A stretch of 64,000 nucleotides of DNA, taken from an uncultured Lentisphaeraceae bacterium (GTDB lineage: Bacteria > Verrucomicrobiota > Kiritimatiellia > RFP12 > DVOR01). The DNA lies in the NCBI GenBank assembly GCA_937892925.1, contig CALBHX010000032.1, forward strand, positions 1-64,000, in the 5' to 3' direction. Under the pieces are notes generated by a model that was given only the letters and a program-made list of their open reading frames with translations, was not told where the DNA came from and ran no database searches. The translations under genes and the position numbers were made by a program. This document shows positions 18,188 through 26,714 of this stretch, piece by piece (the stretch's first letter is position 1; each line of letters starts with the position of its first letter).

Positions 18188-19068
18188 ATCTTTTCTTCTG
18201 GAGCATTCTCTGTTCGTCAGGCTTAGCCGCCGCTGGGCTAACCTGGGTTATCGCTGGGGCACTTTCGGAAAGCGCCGGGCAGGCTGCTGGCGCCTATACG
18301 CGTGAACTCTCCCAAACATTGGAAGACATGTTCCTCTTTATTCCGGCCAAGCGTCTAGTAGACATGGGGTGGGTGGCTGCCGCAACTACATTCCTGCTTT
18401 TTATGCTGCCGTTCTGCCGAACAAATCCGCCCTGGATTCTGCCGCTTGGCATCCTACTTTCCGCACTTGCAGCCGCCGGAGCATTTTGTCTGCCGCATTT
18501 AGTTGTGCGCACCCTCCGTGCCAAGCGCCTTGAGCGATTCAATCTCCAACTCTTGGAAGCCCTTCCCATGATGGCCAATGCCCTCCGTGCCGGATTTTCA
18601 ATCAACCAGGCATTTGAATCCGTTGCAGATGGAACCGAAGCCCCCATGCGACAGGAGATCTCGCTTTTTCTTCAACAACTGCGTGTAGGCGTCAGCTTTT
18701 CAGATGCTCTTGCAACACTTGAACAGCGTGTTGGCAGTGAAGATCTTACACTCGTCTGCACCGCTATTGATATCGCACGGCGCTCTGGCGGAAATCTCAC
18801 GGAAATCTTTGATTCCATTGCCGAAACCATCCGCGCTCGTCTGCGTATCCGCCAACATGTCAAAACATTAACGGCTCAAGGCCGCCTTCAGGGGCTTATC
18901 ATTGGCGCCATGCCCTTTCTCCTAGGTATTGGCATGGCTATTTTCAAACCGAACCTGATGATTCCTTTTGTTTGTTCCCTGCCCGGTGTGGCCACCTTAT
19001 TGGCCGTTTCTCTGTTAGTCTTCCTCGGCGGATGGATGATCCGCCGCATCGTTGCCATTGACATCTAA
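18184..19068 (+). CDS. tadB: Tad pilus inner-membrane platform protein TadB
   Basis: A 294-residue type II secretion F-domain protein. Two N-terminal helices (about 5-25 and 60-105) precede the cytosolic F domain with LLEALPMMANALRAGFSINQ and VGVSFSDALATLEQRV, and two C-terminal helices (about 235-290) follow. TadB and TadC form the membrane platform on which the CpaF ATPase acts. The ATG overlaps the cpaF stop (ATGA). The next gene is its paralogue tadC. Confidence 0.88.
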   Translation: MNLFFWSILCSSGLAAAGLTWVIAGALSESAGQAAGAYTRELSQTLEDMFLFIPAKRLVDMGWVAAATTFLLFMLPFCRTNPPWILPLGILLSALAAAGAFCLPHLVVRTLRAKRLERFNLQLLEALPMMANALRAGFSINQAFESVADGTEAPMRQEISLFLQQLRVGVSFSDALATLEQRVGSEDLTLVCTAIDIARRSGGNLTEIFDSIAETIRARLRIRQHVKTLTAQGRLQGLIIGAMPFLLGIGMAIFKPNLMIPFVCSLPGVATLLAVSLLVFLGGWMIRRIVAIDI

Positions 19069-19102
19069 CACATCTACTCATTTCCTATCATTTCCTAAGG
19101 TC

Positions 19103-19990
19103 ATGAATCCGTTTCTTCTCTTTGCACTTTTACTCTGGGGGTTGTCTGCCGCTGGAATTGCATGGTATGTCTTGGGCTATGCCACACAAATCACCTATGT
19201 AACCCTTGCGGATGGGCGTAACCAAATCCGCACCCTCCCCCTCCCCTTCCGCCTGCTTCTTCCACTTGCCCCCAATCTGACACCATTCCTCAACCGGCCG
19301 ACCTTCGCGCCCAGTGCCAGTGCTGCAGCCTGGCAATTAACTGCCGCTGGGTATGAAGGTCTCCTTTCCGGACGAGACTTTCTCGCCCTCAAATGCCTCA
19401 TGCCGCTCTGTACCGGGCTTCTTCTCTCACTCCTTTTTATTCCTTTCGGAACGGATGCTCTTCTACCCTGGCTCATTGGCACCCTGCTAGCTTGGATGTG
19501 GCCGCTCCATTGGCTCCGCACCGCCCGCTGCCGACGTGCCAAAAGCATCGTTCGGGCACTTCCGTTCGTGCTCGACCTGCTCACCCTCTCTGTTGAAGCT
19601 GGTATGGACTTCATGAGTGCCGTACAACGAAACTGTGAACGCCGCGCTATGGACCCGCTCAACGAAGAGCTGTTACGCATGCAGCGCGAAATTCAAATTG
19701 GGACCACCCGAAAAATGGCGCTCCGAAACCTTTCCGAACGTGTACGTATTCCTCAAATCCGCACCCTTACCACAGCCCTTATCCAAGCCGATGAGTTGGG
19801 TGTCAGTATTGGATCCATTCTGCGTATACAATCCGATCAACTCCGACAAGAACGTTTCGAGTACGCGGAAAAACTGGCACATGAAGCCCCAACCAAGATG
19901 CTCTTTCCCCTTTTGCTCTTTATCTTCCCAGCCACAATCATTGTCCTGTTGGGGCCAGTCCTTGCCAATGTCCTAAAAGATTTTCTGTAG
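19103..19990 (+). CDS. tadC: Tad pilus inner-membrane platform protein TadC
   Basis: A 295-residue F-domain protein, the second platform subunit. The conserved block is VLDLLTLSVEAGMDFMSAVQ, followed by LNEELLRMQREIQIGTTR and ADELGVSIGSILRIQSDQL, then two C-terminal helices ending near PATIIVLLGPVLANV. The frame extends 17 codons upstream to a TTG at 19052 inside tadB; ATG at 19103 begins the hydrophobic N-terminus and is preceded by CTAAGG, so it is preferred. It is the last gene of the operon; pilin, secretin, TadZ and prepilin peptidase are missing here. Confidence 0.87.
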   Translation: MNPFLLFALLLWGLSAAGIAWYVLGYATQITYVTLADGRNQIRTLPLPFRLLLPLAPNLTPFLNRPTFAPSASAAAWQLTAAGYEGLLSGRDFLALKCLMPLCTGLLLSLLFIPFGTDALLPWLIGTLLAWMWPLHWLRTARCRRAKSIVRALPFVLDLLTLSVEAGMDFMSAVQRNCERRAMDPLNEELLRMQREIQIGTTRKMALRNLSERVRIPQIRTLTTALIQADELGVSIGSILRIQSDQLRQERFEYAEKLAHEAPTKMLFPLLLFIFPATIIVLLGPVLANVLKDFL

Positions 19991-19993
19991 TTC

Positions 19994-20029
19994 CTGAAAA
20001 ATAAACGGCGGAAGCTTTCACTCCCGCCG
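19994..20029 (-). terminator. Terminator after the PA14-like gene
   Basis: 6-bp GC stem CGGCGG/CCGCCG (20006-20011 with 20024-20029) followed on the minus strand by TTTATTTTTC. It ends the 20102-21502 gene and lies only 4 nt past the convergent tadC stop. Confidence 0.7.
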
Positions 20030-20101
20030 CAATCTGCGCAAACACATCTCACATGCGTAAGATGTTCGACCGGCGAACAACGATATCACCCACGGCCGTT
20101 T

Positions 20102-21502
20102 TCACAGATCGCCAGTATCTACTAGAATATCATCCTGCGTAATCGGTTTGGATCGTTTCCCGCAGGTATTCATAACCGGCACCTGCTTATCCGAAAATGC
20201 ATAGTGCCCCGATGTTTTCGTATTCGTTGGGTCTGCCAGACCAGTCAAACGCTGACGTTCGGTGAACGTCAAACGTGTAGTCGAAAATGGCGGCAGCAAC
20301 GGCATCCCGTCTGCCATCTTTACATACGACTCACCCCGCTTCTCAACAAGAAGAATCCCGCCGGTTAAACCGCCTTCCGCACCATCTCCACCATTATCTC
20401 CAATCAAAATTTCAATCGAAACACTCTGATCTGCTCTCAATTCAAACCAGTCTCCGTAAGTCAACGGCGTGTTTTGGAATCCGCGCATTTTATGCTTTCC
20501 AACCACTGCAGCATCTTTCTGAACCCACCCAGTGCCGATTCCGGTAGGTTTATCTACACCATTGTTACGCGTTTCCCATGTAAACTCCAAGACTTCCTTG
20601 CCATCCACGCGCACCACAAGCACATCATCGTAAAATCCTGCCACACGATAAACACCACTCGTCTCCGGCTGGAGCCGGCCTTTGTAAACAGCCACCCACG
20701 GCGCCCCCTTCTTAACCGTTTTTTCTACCTTGTAGGTGCTCGGGCCAATGGCGGATTTAACATATGGAAGAACCAGATGTGACAAATAGACCCGCTGCGG
20801 CACCACATGGAAAGGCGCAAAAGCCTCTTTCCCAAACCCATGTTCAACCATGTAGCGCACATCGGCAAACAACTGCTTATCGCGCCGAACGAAACTTCCC
20901 CTTGCCTGCATCTCAGGCCGTAAATTCCCTTTGCCATCGCGCGAAAGATCCACGAACATGCCCACCATATCGCCTTCCAGGCGAACCCCACCGCCAATAC
21001 CCCCACCGCCCGAACCACGGGAAGGCACGCCGGCCAACTTCACGGTGGCCGGCGTCATCTGCACTGGAGGATTTAAGGTTGGCGTCTCCGCCCTCACTTC
21101 ACCTATCGGCGGAGAAGGCACATCTGTAACGAACGCATCGACCAAATCACTCTCAAGCTCAACCGTTTCCGGCGGAGGCGGCGGTTCTTCCGGCTCCAAC
21201 GGATCTGCCGTCGCTGGCTCCACCACCGTCACCTCTGTTGGCGGTTTTTCAACATCCCCCCCGCCGATCGTGATTGAGCACATCACCCCACACACCGTCA
21301 ACGGGATAGCCACCCCCAACAACAATGCCCACTGGCGTTGAAGCTCCCGCATGGCTTCCTTGTGCGCCAAGCTGTCCCGCGGCTGCGAGAACCCTCTAAA
21401 CATATCTGCCAGGCGGCGAATATATGATCGCTCCTCCTGATCAAACAAGTTGAGCACCTCATCGCGGTCAGGTCGTTGCTCCATCCTTATGTCCTCCATC
21501 AT
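20102..21502 (-). CDS. TonB-like single-pass protein with proline-rich linker and PA14-like domain
   Basis: A 466-residue envelope protein I cannot name. A charged cytosolic N-terminus (1-57) is followed by one membrane helix (~58-80, LLLGVAIPLTVCGVMCSI), a Pro/Glu-rich periplasmic linker (EPEEPPPPPETVELE) and a Gly-rich hinge (SRGSGGGGIGGGVRL). A beta-rich C-terminal domain (~175-420) contains YKGRLQPETSGVYRVAGFYD and VVRVDGKEVLEF, which look like a PA14 carbohydrate-binding-type fold. The architecture recalls TonB-type energy transducers, but no ExbB/ExbD is adjacent. The start has AGGAG 6 nt upstream; other in-frame ATGs at 21499 and 21484 are less well placed. It is monocistronic. Confidence 0.68.
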   Translation of the reverse strand: MMEDIRMEQRPDRDEVLNLFDQEERSYIRRLADMFRGFSQPRDSLAHKEAMRELQRQWALLLGVAIPLTVCGVMCSITIGGGDVEKPPTEVTVVEPATADPLEPEEPPPPPETVELESDLVDAFVTDVPSPPIGEVRAETPTLNPPVQMTPATVKLAGVPSRGSGGGGIGGGVRLEGDMVGMFVDLSRDGKGNLRPEMQARGSFVRRDKQLFADVRYMVEHGFGKEAFAPFHVVPQRVYLSHLVLPYVKSAIGPSTYKVEKTVKKGAPWVAVYKGRLQPETSGVYRVAGFYDDVLVVRVDGKEVLEFTWETRNNGVDKPTGIGTGWVQKDAAVVGKHKMRGFQNTPLTYGDWFELRADQSVSIEILIGDNGGDGAEGGLTGGILLVEKRGESYVKMADGMPLLPPFSTTRLTFTERQRLTGLADPTNTKTSGHYAFSDKQVPVMNTCGKRSKPITQDDILVDTGDL

Positions 21503-22242
21503 TAATGTCTCCTAAGATACCGCATTATCTCTGGGAAAATCAAGTATAAAACAAAACCTATCCTACTCACCTTACATTTCTTTTCATTGTCTTCAAACAA
21601 TAAGCCTTATTCGCTTAGGATAACTCGATACCTTTAATTAACTCCATTCCTGACTGTATTGTTGTCATACAGCAACCGGTCATTTTACCGATACCGAATA
21701 CCGCCGTGAAGCTGCCCAAATCCGTCTGAGATCTCCCAGCATTCTCCCCACATGCGCGTGCGGGTTCTTCGAATCGGCCGAGTCATAAAAGACTTCAATA
21801 AAAATGTAGCCACCAACACCAGTCCACCGCGCCACCTATCCATAGACCAAACAAATGAACAATTAAACGACAATTATTCCACGCCACCGCCTTCTTCCAT
21901 CAAAAACATATTCCCTACTCCATTCTGCTCATATCTCTGCCAGGGCGTTGCGTTTTCGATCTACTTTGGAAGAATGCTCACCTCCCGGTATTTTCCTTCC
22001 TTTTACCCAATCCCTCATACGGCGAAAAGATTCCCATTCCGCACCAAGATGGGCTATTCTCAAAACCGGGGCGGATTCGCCCCCGATCTGGGGCGGGTTC
22101 ATTCTCGATTCGCCCCGACCTTGAAATGCTCCGATACAGCCTTTTTAAGCGTAGTCTCCCTACATACCTATTCTTAGCTGAACGAAAAAACAGGCTTCCA
22201 TGATACTTTCATCCTGAAGGTCTCAGCTTCACCCCATGTTTG
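21503..22242. other. Long non-coding gap between divergent genes
   Basis: About 740 bp, the longest gene-free stretch in the window. It holds the GC-rich hairpin pair at 22068-22116 and the upstream regions of two divergent genes. The only long frame (21752-22177) has Pro/Ser-rich low-quality sequence, no ribosome-binding site and no recognisable domain, so I do not call it a gene. Confidence 0.45.
22068..22116. repeat. Tandem GGGGCG...CGCCCC hairpins
   Basis: Two neighbouring inverted repeats share the same arms: GGGGCG-GATT-CGCCCC (22068-22083) and GGGGCG (22090-22095) pairing with CGCCCC (22111-22116) across a 15-nt loop. No T-run follows on either strand, so they do not look like simple terminators. 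Similar C-rich motifs occur in other spacers of the window. Confidence 0.6.
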
Positions 22243-22251
22243 TGTTATACT
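22243..22251 (+). promoter_or_regulatory. Extended -10 promoter of speA
   Basis: TGTTATACT (TG-n-TATACT, 5/6). It predicts a leader of about 48 nt before the speA ATG at 22306. Confidence 0.55.
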
Positions 22252-22305
22252 TAAGCTATCTGGTGTTGCGAAACACGAATCAACAGGAAAAGGCAAAGAA
22301 CGAAA

Positions 22306-24240
22306 ATGGCAAAAGGCGTCTCAGATGCATTGAATGGGTGGAATGCCGTCAAAAGTGCGGAACTTTATGGTGTAGACGCCTGGGGGCACGGTTATTTCGG
22401 CGTCTCTGCCGATGGGTACGCCACAGTACGCCTGCAGCAAGCCGGTAAACCCGTGGATGTACCCTTTGAGAAAATTGTCAAAGCGCTGGAAGATCGTGGC
22501 ATGAGTTTGCCAGTGTTGCTACGGTTCAGCGACATTCTGGCTTCGCGCATCCGCGTGATCAACGAATCCTTCGCCAAGGCCATTGCAGATTACGACTATA
22601 AAGGCGTCTATCGTGGGGTTTACCCGATCAAGGTCAATCAGCAACAACAGGCAGTGCAGGATGTTGTCACCTTTGGGCGTGCCTATCACCACGGTCTGGA
22701 AGCAGGCTCCAAGGCCGAATTGATCGCCGCACTGGCCTATATGCACGACCCGGAAGCTTACATCGTCTGCAATGGATACAAAGACGAAGAGTTTGTACAA
22801 TTGGCACTTTCATCACTGAAAATGGGGTTGCAGACCATTCTGGTTCTGGAGTCATTAGAGGAACTGGATATTGTTTTGTCCGTAGCCGAAGAGCTTCACG
22901 TTAAACCACGGATCGGCGTACGGGTCAAACTGAGCAGCAAAGTGGGTGGGAAATGGAGTGAAAGCGGCGGAGACCGATCCGTTTTTGGCTTGACAGCAAG
23001 CCAGCTAATTCTGGCGGTTGACCGATTGAAACAGGCGGGGCGGCTAGATTGTCTGGAAATGCTTCACTACCACCTGGGATCCCAAGTTCCAAATATTCGA
23101 GAAATCCGCGACACGATCAAGGAAGCCTCACGCTTTTATGTCGGGCTTGTAAAAGAAGGCGCTCCCATGGGTATCTTCGATATCGGAGGCGGATTGGCCA
23201 TTGATTATGACGGCAGCCATACCAACTTCGAGAGCTCCGCGAACTATGATATTTCCGAGTATTGTGCAGACGTGGTGGAAGGTATTATGCTTGCCTGCGA
23301 CCATGAACACGTGGCTCACCCCACAATCATCAGTGAGTCTGGGCGAGCATTGATTGGTTATTATTCCGTCTTGCTAATGGATGTCCTGGGCACGGCAACG
23401 TTTGAAGTGGCCGAGGGCGATACCGACCCTGTACTTCAGGAAGCACACGTACCAGAATGCATTGCCAACCTAATCGATGTAGCCAAGCATTTGCGCACCA
23501 AGAATCTGCCAGAATACTTCAACGACGCACTCTACTACCGCGAGGAAGTACAGAAAGCCTTCAAACAAGGGCTCATCTCTCTGCGCCAGCATGCAGCGGC
23601 AGACCGACTGTTCTGGGCGATTCTTACACGTATCCGCGCAGAAGTTCCAAAACTGAAATATGTACCGGAAGACCTTTCCGGGCTGGATGAGGCCATGGCC
23701 GACATCTATTACTGTAACTTCTCTGTTTTTCAGTCCTTACCGGACGCTTGGGCTATCGATCAACTCTTCCCCATCATGCCCATTCACCGACTATGTGAAA
23801 AGCCCACGCGCAGTGCGCATTTGTCAGATATTACCTGCGACTGTGATGGCCAGATCGACAAGTTCATTGACTTGCACGATGTCAAGCATGCGCTCCCGCT
23901 TCATGAAGTCCATGACGGAGATACTTATATCCTGGGAGCCTTTTTGGTGGGAGCCTATCAGGAGACGTTAGGGGATCTGCACAACCTTTTCGGGGACACC
24001 AATATCGTTTCCGTCCGACTGGATGAAGACGGCGATATCGACTTTGCTGACGAAGTGGAGGGCGACACCGTAGAAGAAGTACTCTCCTACGTGGAATATA
24101 ATACTGCCGACTTGGTGTCACGTTTCCGCCGTCTGACAGATGCGGCCATGAAAGCCAAGCGAATCTCCGCCGTTGAACGCCGGCGTATTTTGGCCGCTTA
24201 TGCCAACGGCCTGCGTGGTTATACCTATTTTGAGATTTAA
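22306..24240 (+). CDS. speA: Biosynthetic arginine decarboxylase SpeA
   Basis: A 644-residue PLP enzyme of the alanine-racemase-fold decarboxylases, the usual SpeA length. GVYPIKVNQQQQAVQDV contains the PLP-binding Lys (about residue 109). EAGSKAEL, RIGVRVKLSSKVGGKW and LHYHLGSQVPNIREI are hallmark blocks, and CDCDGQIDKFIDL carries the substrate/dimer cysteine region. SpeA makes agmatine from arginine for polyamine synthesis in the cytoplasm. No speB or agmatine deiminase is nearby; the next gene starts 4 bp downstream and is probably co-transcribed. A GGAAAAGG stretch lies 12-20 nt upstream of the start. Confidence 0.96.
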   Translation: MAKGVSDALNGWNAVKSAELYGVDAWGHGYFGVSADGYATVRLQQAGKPVDVPFEKIVKALEDRGMSLPVLLRFSDILASRIRVINESFAKAIADYDYKGVYRGVYPIKVNQQQQAVQDVVTFGRAYHHGLEAGSKAELIAALAYMHDPEAYIVCNGYKDEEFVQLALSSLKMGLQTILVLESLEELDIVLSVAEELHVKPRIGVRVKLSSKVGGKWSESGGDRSVFGLTASQLILAVDRLKQAGRLDCLEMLHYHLGSQVPNIREIRDTIKEASRFYVGLVKEGAPMGIFDIGGGLAIDYDGSHTNFESSANYDISEYCADVVEGIMLACDHEHVAHPTIISESGRALIGYYSVLLMDVLGTATFEVAEGDTDPVLQEAHVPECIANLIDVAKHLRTKNLPEYFNDALYYREEVQKAFKQGLISLRQHAAADRLFWAILTRIRAEVPKLKYVPEDLSGLDEAMADIYYCNFSVFQSLPDAWAIDQLFPIMPIHRLCEKPTRSAHLSDITCDCDGQIDKFIDLHDVKHALPLHEVHDGDTYILGAFLVGAYQETLGDLHNLFGDTNIVSVRLDEDGDIDFADEVEGDTVEEVLSYVEYNTADLVSRFRRLTDAAMKAKRISAVERRRILAAYANGLRGYTYFEI

Positions 24241-24244
24241 CCCT

Positions 24245-25381
24245 ATGCCTCCACCCATGCCAGGAAAAAGCCCTGCCCCATTGCAACAGGTGCTCGTTCA
24301 GAAGCATTCTGCCTCATCCGGAGAGCGGCTTTATGCGTTGGACATGCTCCGCGGCCTAGACATGTTTGTTTTAACCGTTGCGGCACCCTTTCTGTTAGCC
24401 ATACAACAGGCCTGGGGAATCTTCCCGAATGGGTTTATTCGGCAGTTAAATCACGCTCCATGGGAAGGGCTGCGAGCTTGGGATCTGGTCATGCCGTGGT
24501 TCATCTTCATATGCGGCGCAGCCATTCCGTTTGCCTTGCCAAAACATCTAAGTGATGGACATGCCGGTTGGCGTTTTTGGCGCCATGTGCTTGGACGTGT
24601 CTCGCTTCTTTGGGTGCTCGGTATGGCGGTACAGGGAAACCTGTTGACACTGAATTGGTCAATCATTAGTCCGTATAACAACACGCTGCAGGCTATCGCA
24701 GCCGGGTATCTCATTGCGGCCTGCGTTTGGCTTATTCCCAAGAAATGGATCCGCCAAACCATTCCATGGGGGTTAGCAGTTCTCTATACGCTCCTACTCA
24801 TGTTATACGGAGACTATTCGCTAAACGGAAATGCGGCTATTCGTGTAGATTCTCTCGTTCTGCCCATGAATCATGATGGATATGGATGGAGTTTAACCTC
24901 CATGATGTTTGGTGTTATGACGCTCTGCGGCGTGCAGTGTACTGAATGGCTTCGCAGTCACCATACCTCTTGGCGAAAGATGTTTCGACTTCTCTGGTGT
25001 GGTGCCGGATTGTTTTTAGGAGGTATTCTTTTCTCTGGTTGGATTCCCGCGATCAAACGAATCTATACCATTACATTCACCGCGCAGGCAATGGGGTTGG
25101 CGTTGTTCGTTCTTGCTGGTATGTTTTTCCTCTTTGACATCGTAAAAGTGCGCAAAGGAACAGGACTCCTGTTACTCTTTGGCCGCGCAGCGCTTGTAGC
25201 CTACGTTGCCGCAACGCTCTTTGCGCCTACACTCCAGACGACTGTACGAATTCTGACACAAGGTCTTCAACCTTGGACGAGCGGCTCCACTCCGGTAATT
25301 CAATCTTTCCTCAGCGCATGCCTTCTTACAGGCATTTTGTGGGTTCATACACAACTGAAAGCGCGACGGCCGCATGCTTGA
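24245..25381 (+). CDS. NagX-like (DUF5009/heparan-alpha-glucosaminide N-acetyltransferase-type) membrane protein
   Basis: A 378-residue membrane protein with about ten hydrophobic segments. The family signature RLYALDMLRGLDMFVLTV opens the first helix (about residue 26), and WEGLRAWDLVMPWFIFICGA holds the loop between helices 1 and 2 conserved in the HGSNAT/NagX family. These proteins move acetyl groups across the membrane to amino sugars or related glycans. I choose ATG 24245; the frame extends further upstream inside speA, and an ATG at 24257 is also possible. The four-base gap to speA implies one operon. Confidence 0.78.
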   Translation: MPPPMPGKSPAPLQQVLVQKHSASSGERLYALDMLRGLDMFVLTVAAPFLLAIQQAWGIFPNGFIRQLNHAPWEGLRAWDLVMPWFIFICGAAIPFALPKHLSDGHAGWRFWRHVLGRVSLLWVLGMAVQGNLLTLNWSIISPYNNTLQAIAAGYLIAACVWLIPKKWIRQTIPWGLAVLYTLLLMLYGDYSLNGNAAIRVDSLVLPMNHDGYGWSLTSMMFGVMTLCGVQCTEWLRSHHTSWRKMFRLLWCGAGLFLGGILFSGWIPAIKRIYTITFTAQAMGLALFVLAGMFFLFDIVKVRKGTGLLLLFGRAALVAYVAATLFAPTLQTTVRILTQGLQPWTSGSTPVIQSFLSACLLTGILWVHTQLKARRPHA

Positions 25382-25486
25382 CCGATTCGATTGATACCGT
25401 CTTCCCTGCATTTTACCTCCCATCAAACGCTCCAGGAGCCATTCACCATGCCTCACCAGGCAGCACATAAACGTATGGCCACTTTT

Positions 25487-25495
25487 TGATATCAT
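25487..25495 (+). promoter_or_regulatory. Extended -10 promoter of recA
   Basis: TGATATCAT (TG-n-TATCAT, 5/6) 40 nt before the recA ATG. I could not identify a convincing LexA operator next to it. Confidence 0.45.
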
Positions 25496-25535
25496 GTACC
25501 ACGGTTGGTCGTTACGCTCCTAAAGGAATTGTTTT

Positions 25536-26612
25536 ATGGCAGAGAAAAAGACTCCGACTTCATCCGCTTCCACCGACAAGCTGAATGCTGTTTTAAACCA
25601 AATTCGAAAGGAATTCGGCGCGTCTTCTATTATGAAGATGGGAGACGTAGAAGTGCAGAATGTCCCGGTTATTTCCACCGGGGCATTTTCCTTGGATTTG
25701 GCTCTCGGCGTAGGAGGCGTCCCGCGTGGACGCATTATTGAAATTTTTGGCAATGAATCCTCAGGCAAAACCACACTCTCTCTGCATATTGCGGCAAATG
25801 CCCAAAAACAAGGTGGAATCGTGGCATTTATTGATGCTGAGCACGCATTGGATATTGGTTATGCCAAGCGCATTGGCGTAGATGTCGATAATCTGTTGCT
25901 TTCGCAGCCGAACTCCGGAGAGGAAGCGCTGCAAATCACTGAACAACTGGTTCGCTCCGGAGCAGTCGATGTAGTTATTGTAGATTCCGTAGCGGCACTC
26001 GTTCCTCAAAGCGAATTGGACGGAGATATTGGAGACTCCCACATGGGAGCGCAGGCGCGGCTCATGTCGCAAGCAATGCGAAAATTGACCGGGTTGCTCT
26101 CAACCACGCAAACACTTTGTATTTTTACAAACCAAATCCGAATGAAAATCGGTGTCATGTTTGGCAGTCCGGAAACCACCACCGGGGGAAATGCACTCAA
26201 GTTCTATGCCTCGGTACGCATGAAAATTGCACGTATCGCCACCATTAAGGACAATACAGGGAAGGCGCTTGGCAACCGGACACGTGTGAATGTTGTCAAA
26301 AATAAGGTGGCTCCCCCCTTCACCGAGGCAGAGTTTGACATCCTTTATTCCCGTGGTATTTCCTGGGAAGGTTCCGTTTTGGATGCGGCCATTGCAGCTG
26401 GCGTTGTCCTGAAACGTGGGAGTTGGTTAAGCTTTGACAACGAACAAATTGGACAAGGTACTGCCGCCGCAACAGAATATTTGAGGAACAATCCAGATGT
26501 GCTGGAGCAAATCCGCGCTAAGGTGCTGGAACATCGTGAAGCCTTTGCTCCTGGAAACACCAATCGGACTACCCCTGAAGTCTCCACACCAGACGAGCCC
26601 GCATCAAAATAA
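25536..26612 (+). CDS. recA: Recombinase RecA
   Basis: A 358-residue RecA of normal length. Walker A is [11 protein letters not shown] (~72-82), Walker [15 protein letters not shown], and loop L2 is [19 protein letters not shown] followed by [25 protein letters not shown] near the N-terminus is typical. RecA forms ATP-dependent filaments on single-stranded DNA for homologous recombination and, where LexA exists, SOS induction. Start supported by CTAAAGGAA. It is a single gene ended by a strong terminator. Confidence 0.98.
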   Translation: MAEKKTPTSSASTDKLNAVLNQIRKEFGASSIMKMGDVEVQNVPVISTGAFSLDLALGVGGVPRGRIIEIFGNESSGKTTLSLHIAANAQKQGGIVAFIDAEHALDIGYAKRIGVDVDNLLLSQPNSGEEALQITEQLVRSGAVDVVIVDSVAALVPQSELDGDIGDSHMGAQARLMSQAMRKLTGLLSTTQTLCIFTNQIRMKIGVMFGSPETTTGGNALKFYASVRMKIARIATIKDNTGKALGNRTRVNVVKNKVAPPFTEAEFDILYSRGISWEGSVLDAAIAAGVVLKRGSWLSFDNEQIGQGTAAATEYLRNNPDVLEQIRAKVLEHREAFAPGNTNRTTPEVSTPDEPASK

Positions 26613-26645
26613 ACAAGTACCCTCTCCTCCCCCGCTTCATATCTG

Positions 26646-26685
26646 CCCCCACACGGCCAAAAGCCGTTGGGGGTGTATTCTTTCG
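26646..26685 (+). terminator. Terminator after recA
   Basis: Stem formed by CCCCCACACGGC and GCCGTTGGGGG around a CAAAA loop, with a small bulge, then the T-rich TGTATTCTTT on the + strand. Confidence 0.8.
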
Positions 26686-26714
26686 GTTCAGCTGATAACC
26701 TTCCCTACACTCGC

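Noticed and set aside
20045..20105. 18-codon GTG-started frame overlapping the stop of the PA14-like gene on the minus strand
   Set aside because: Too short and without recognisable product; probably chance or a remnant.
21752..22177. 141-codon frame in the 800-bp gap
   Set aside because: No ribosome-binding site, low-complexity composition, covers the GGGGCG hairpins and has no domain.
25382..25535. LexA box upstream of recA
   Set aside because: I looked for known SOS-box types and saw no convincing match; the operator of this phylum is unknown to me.
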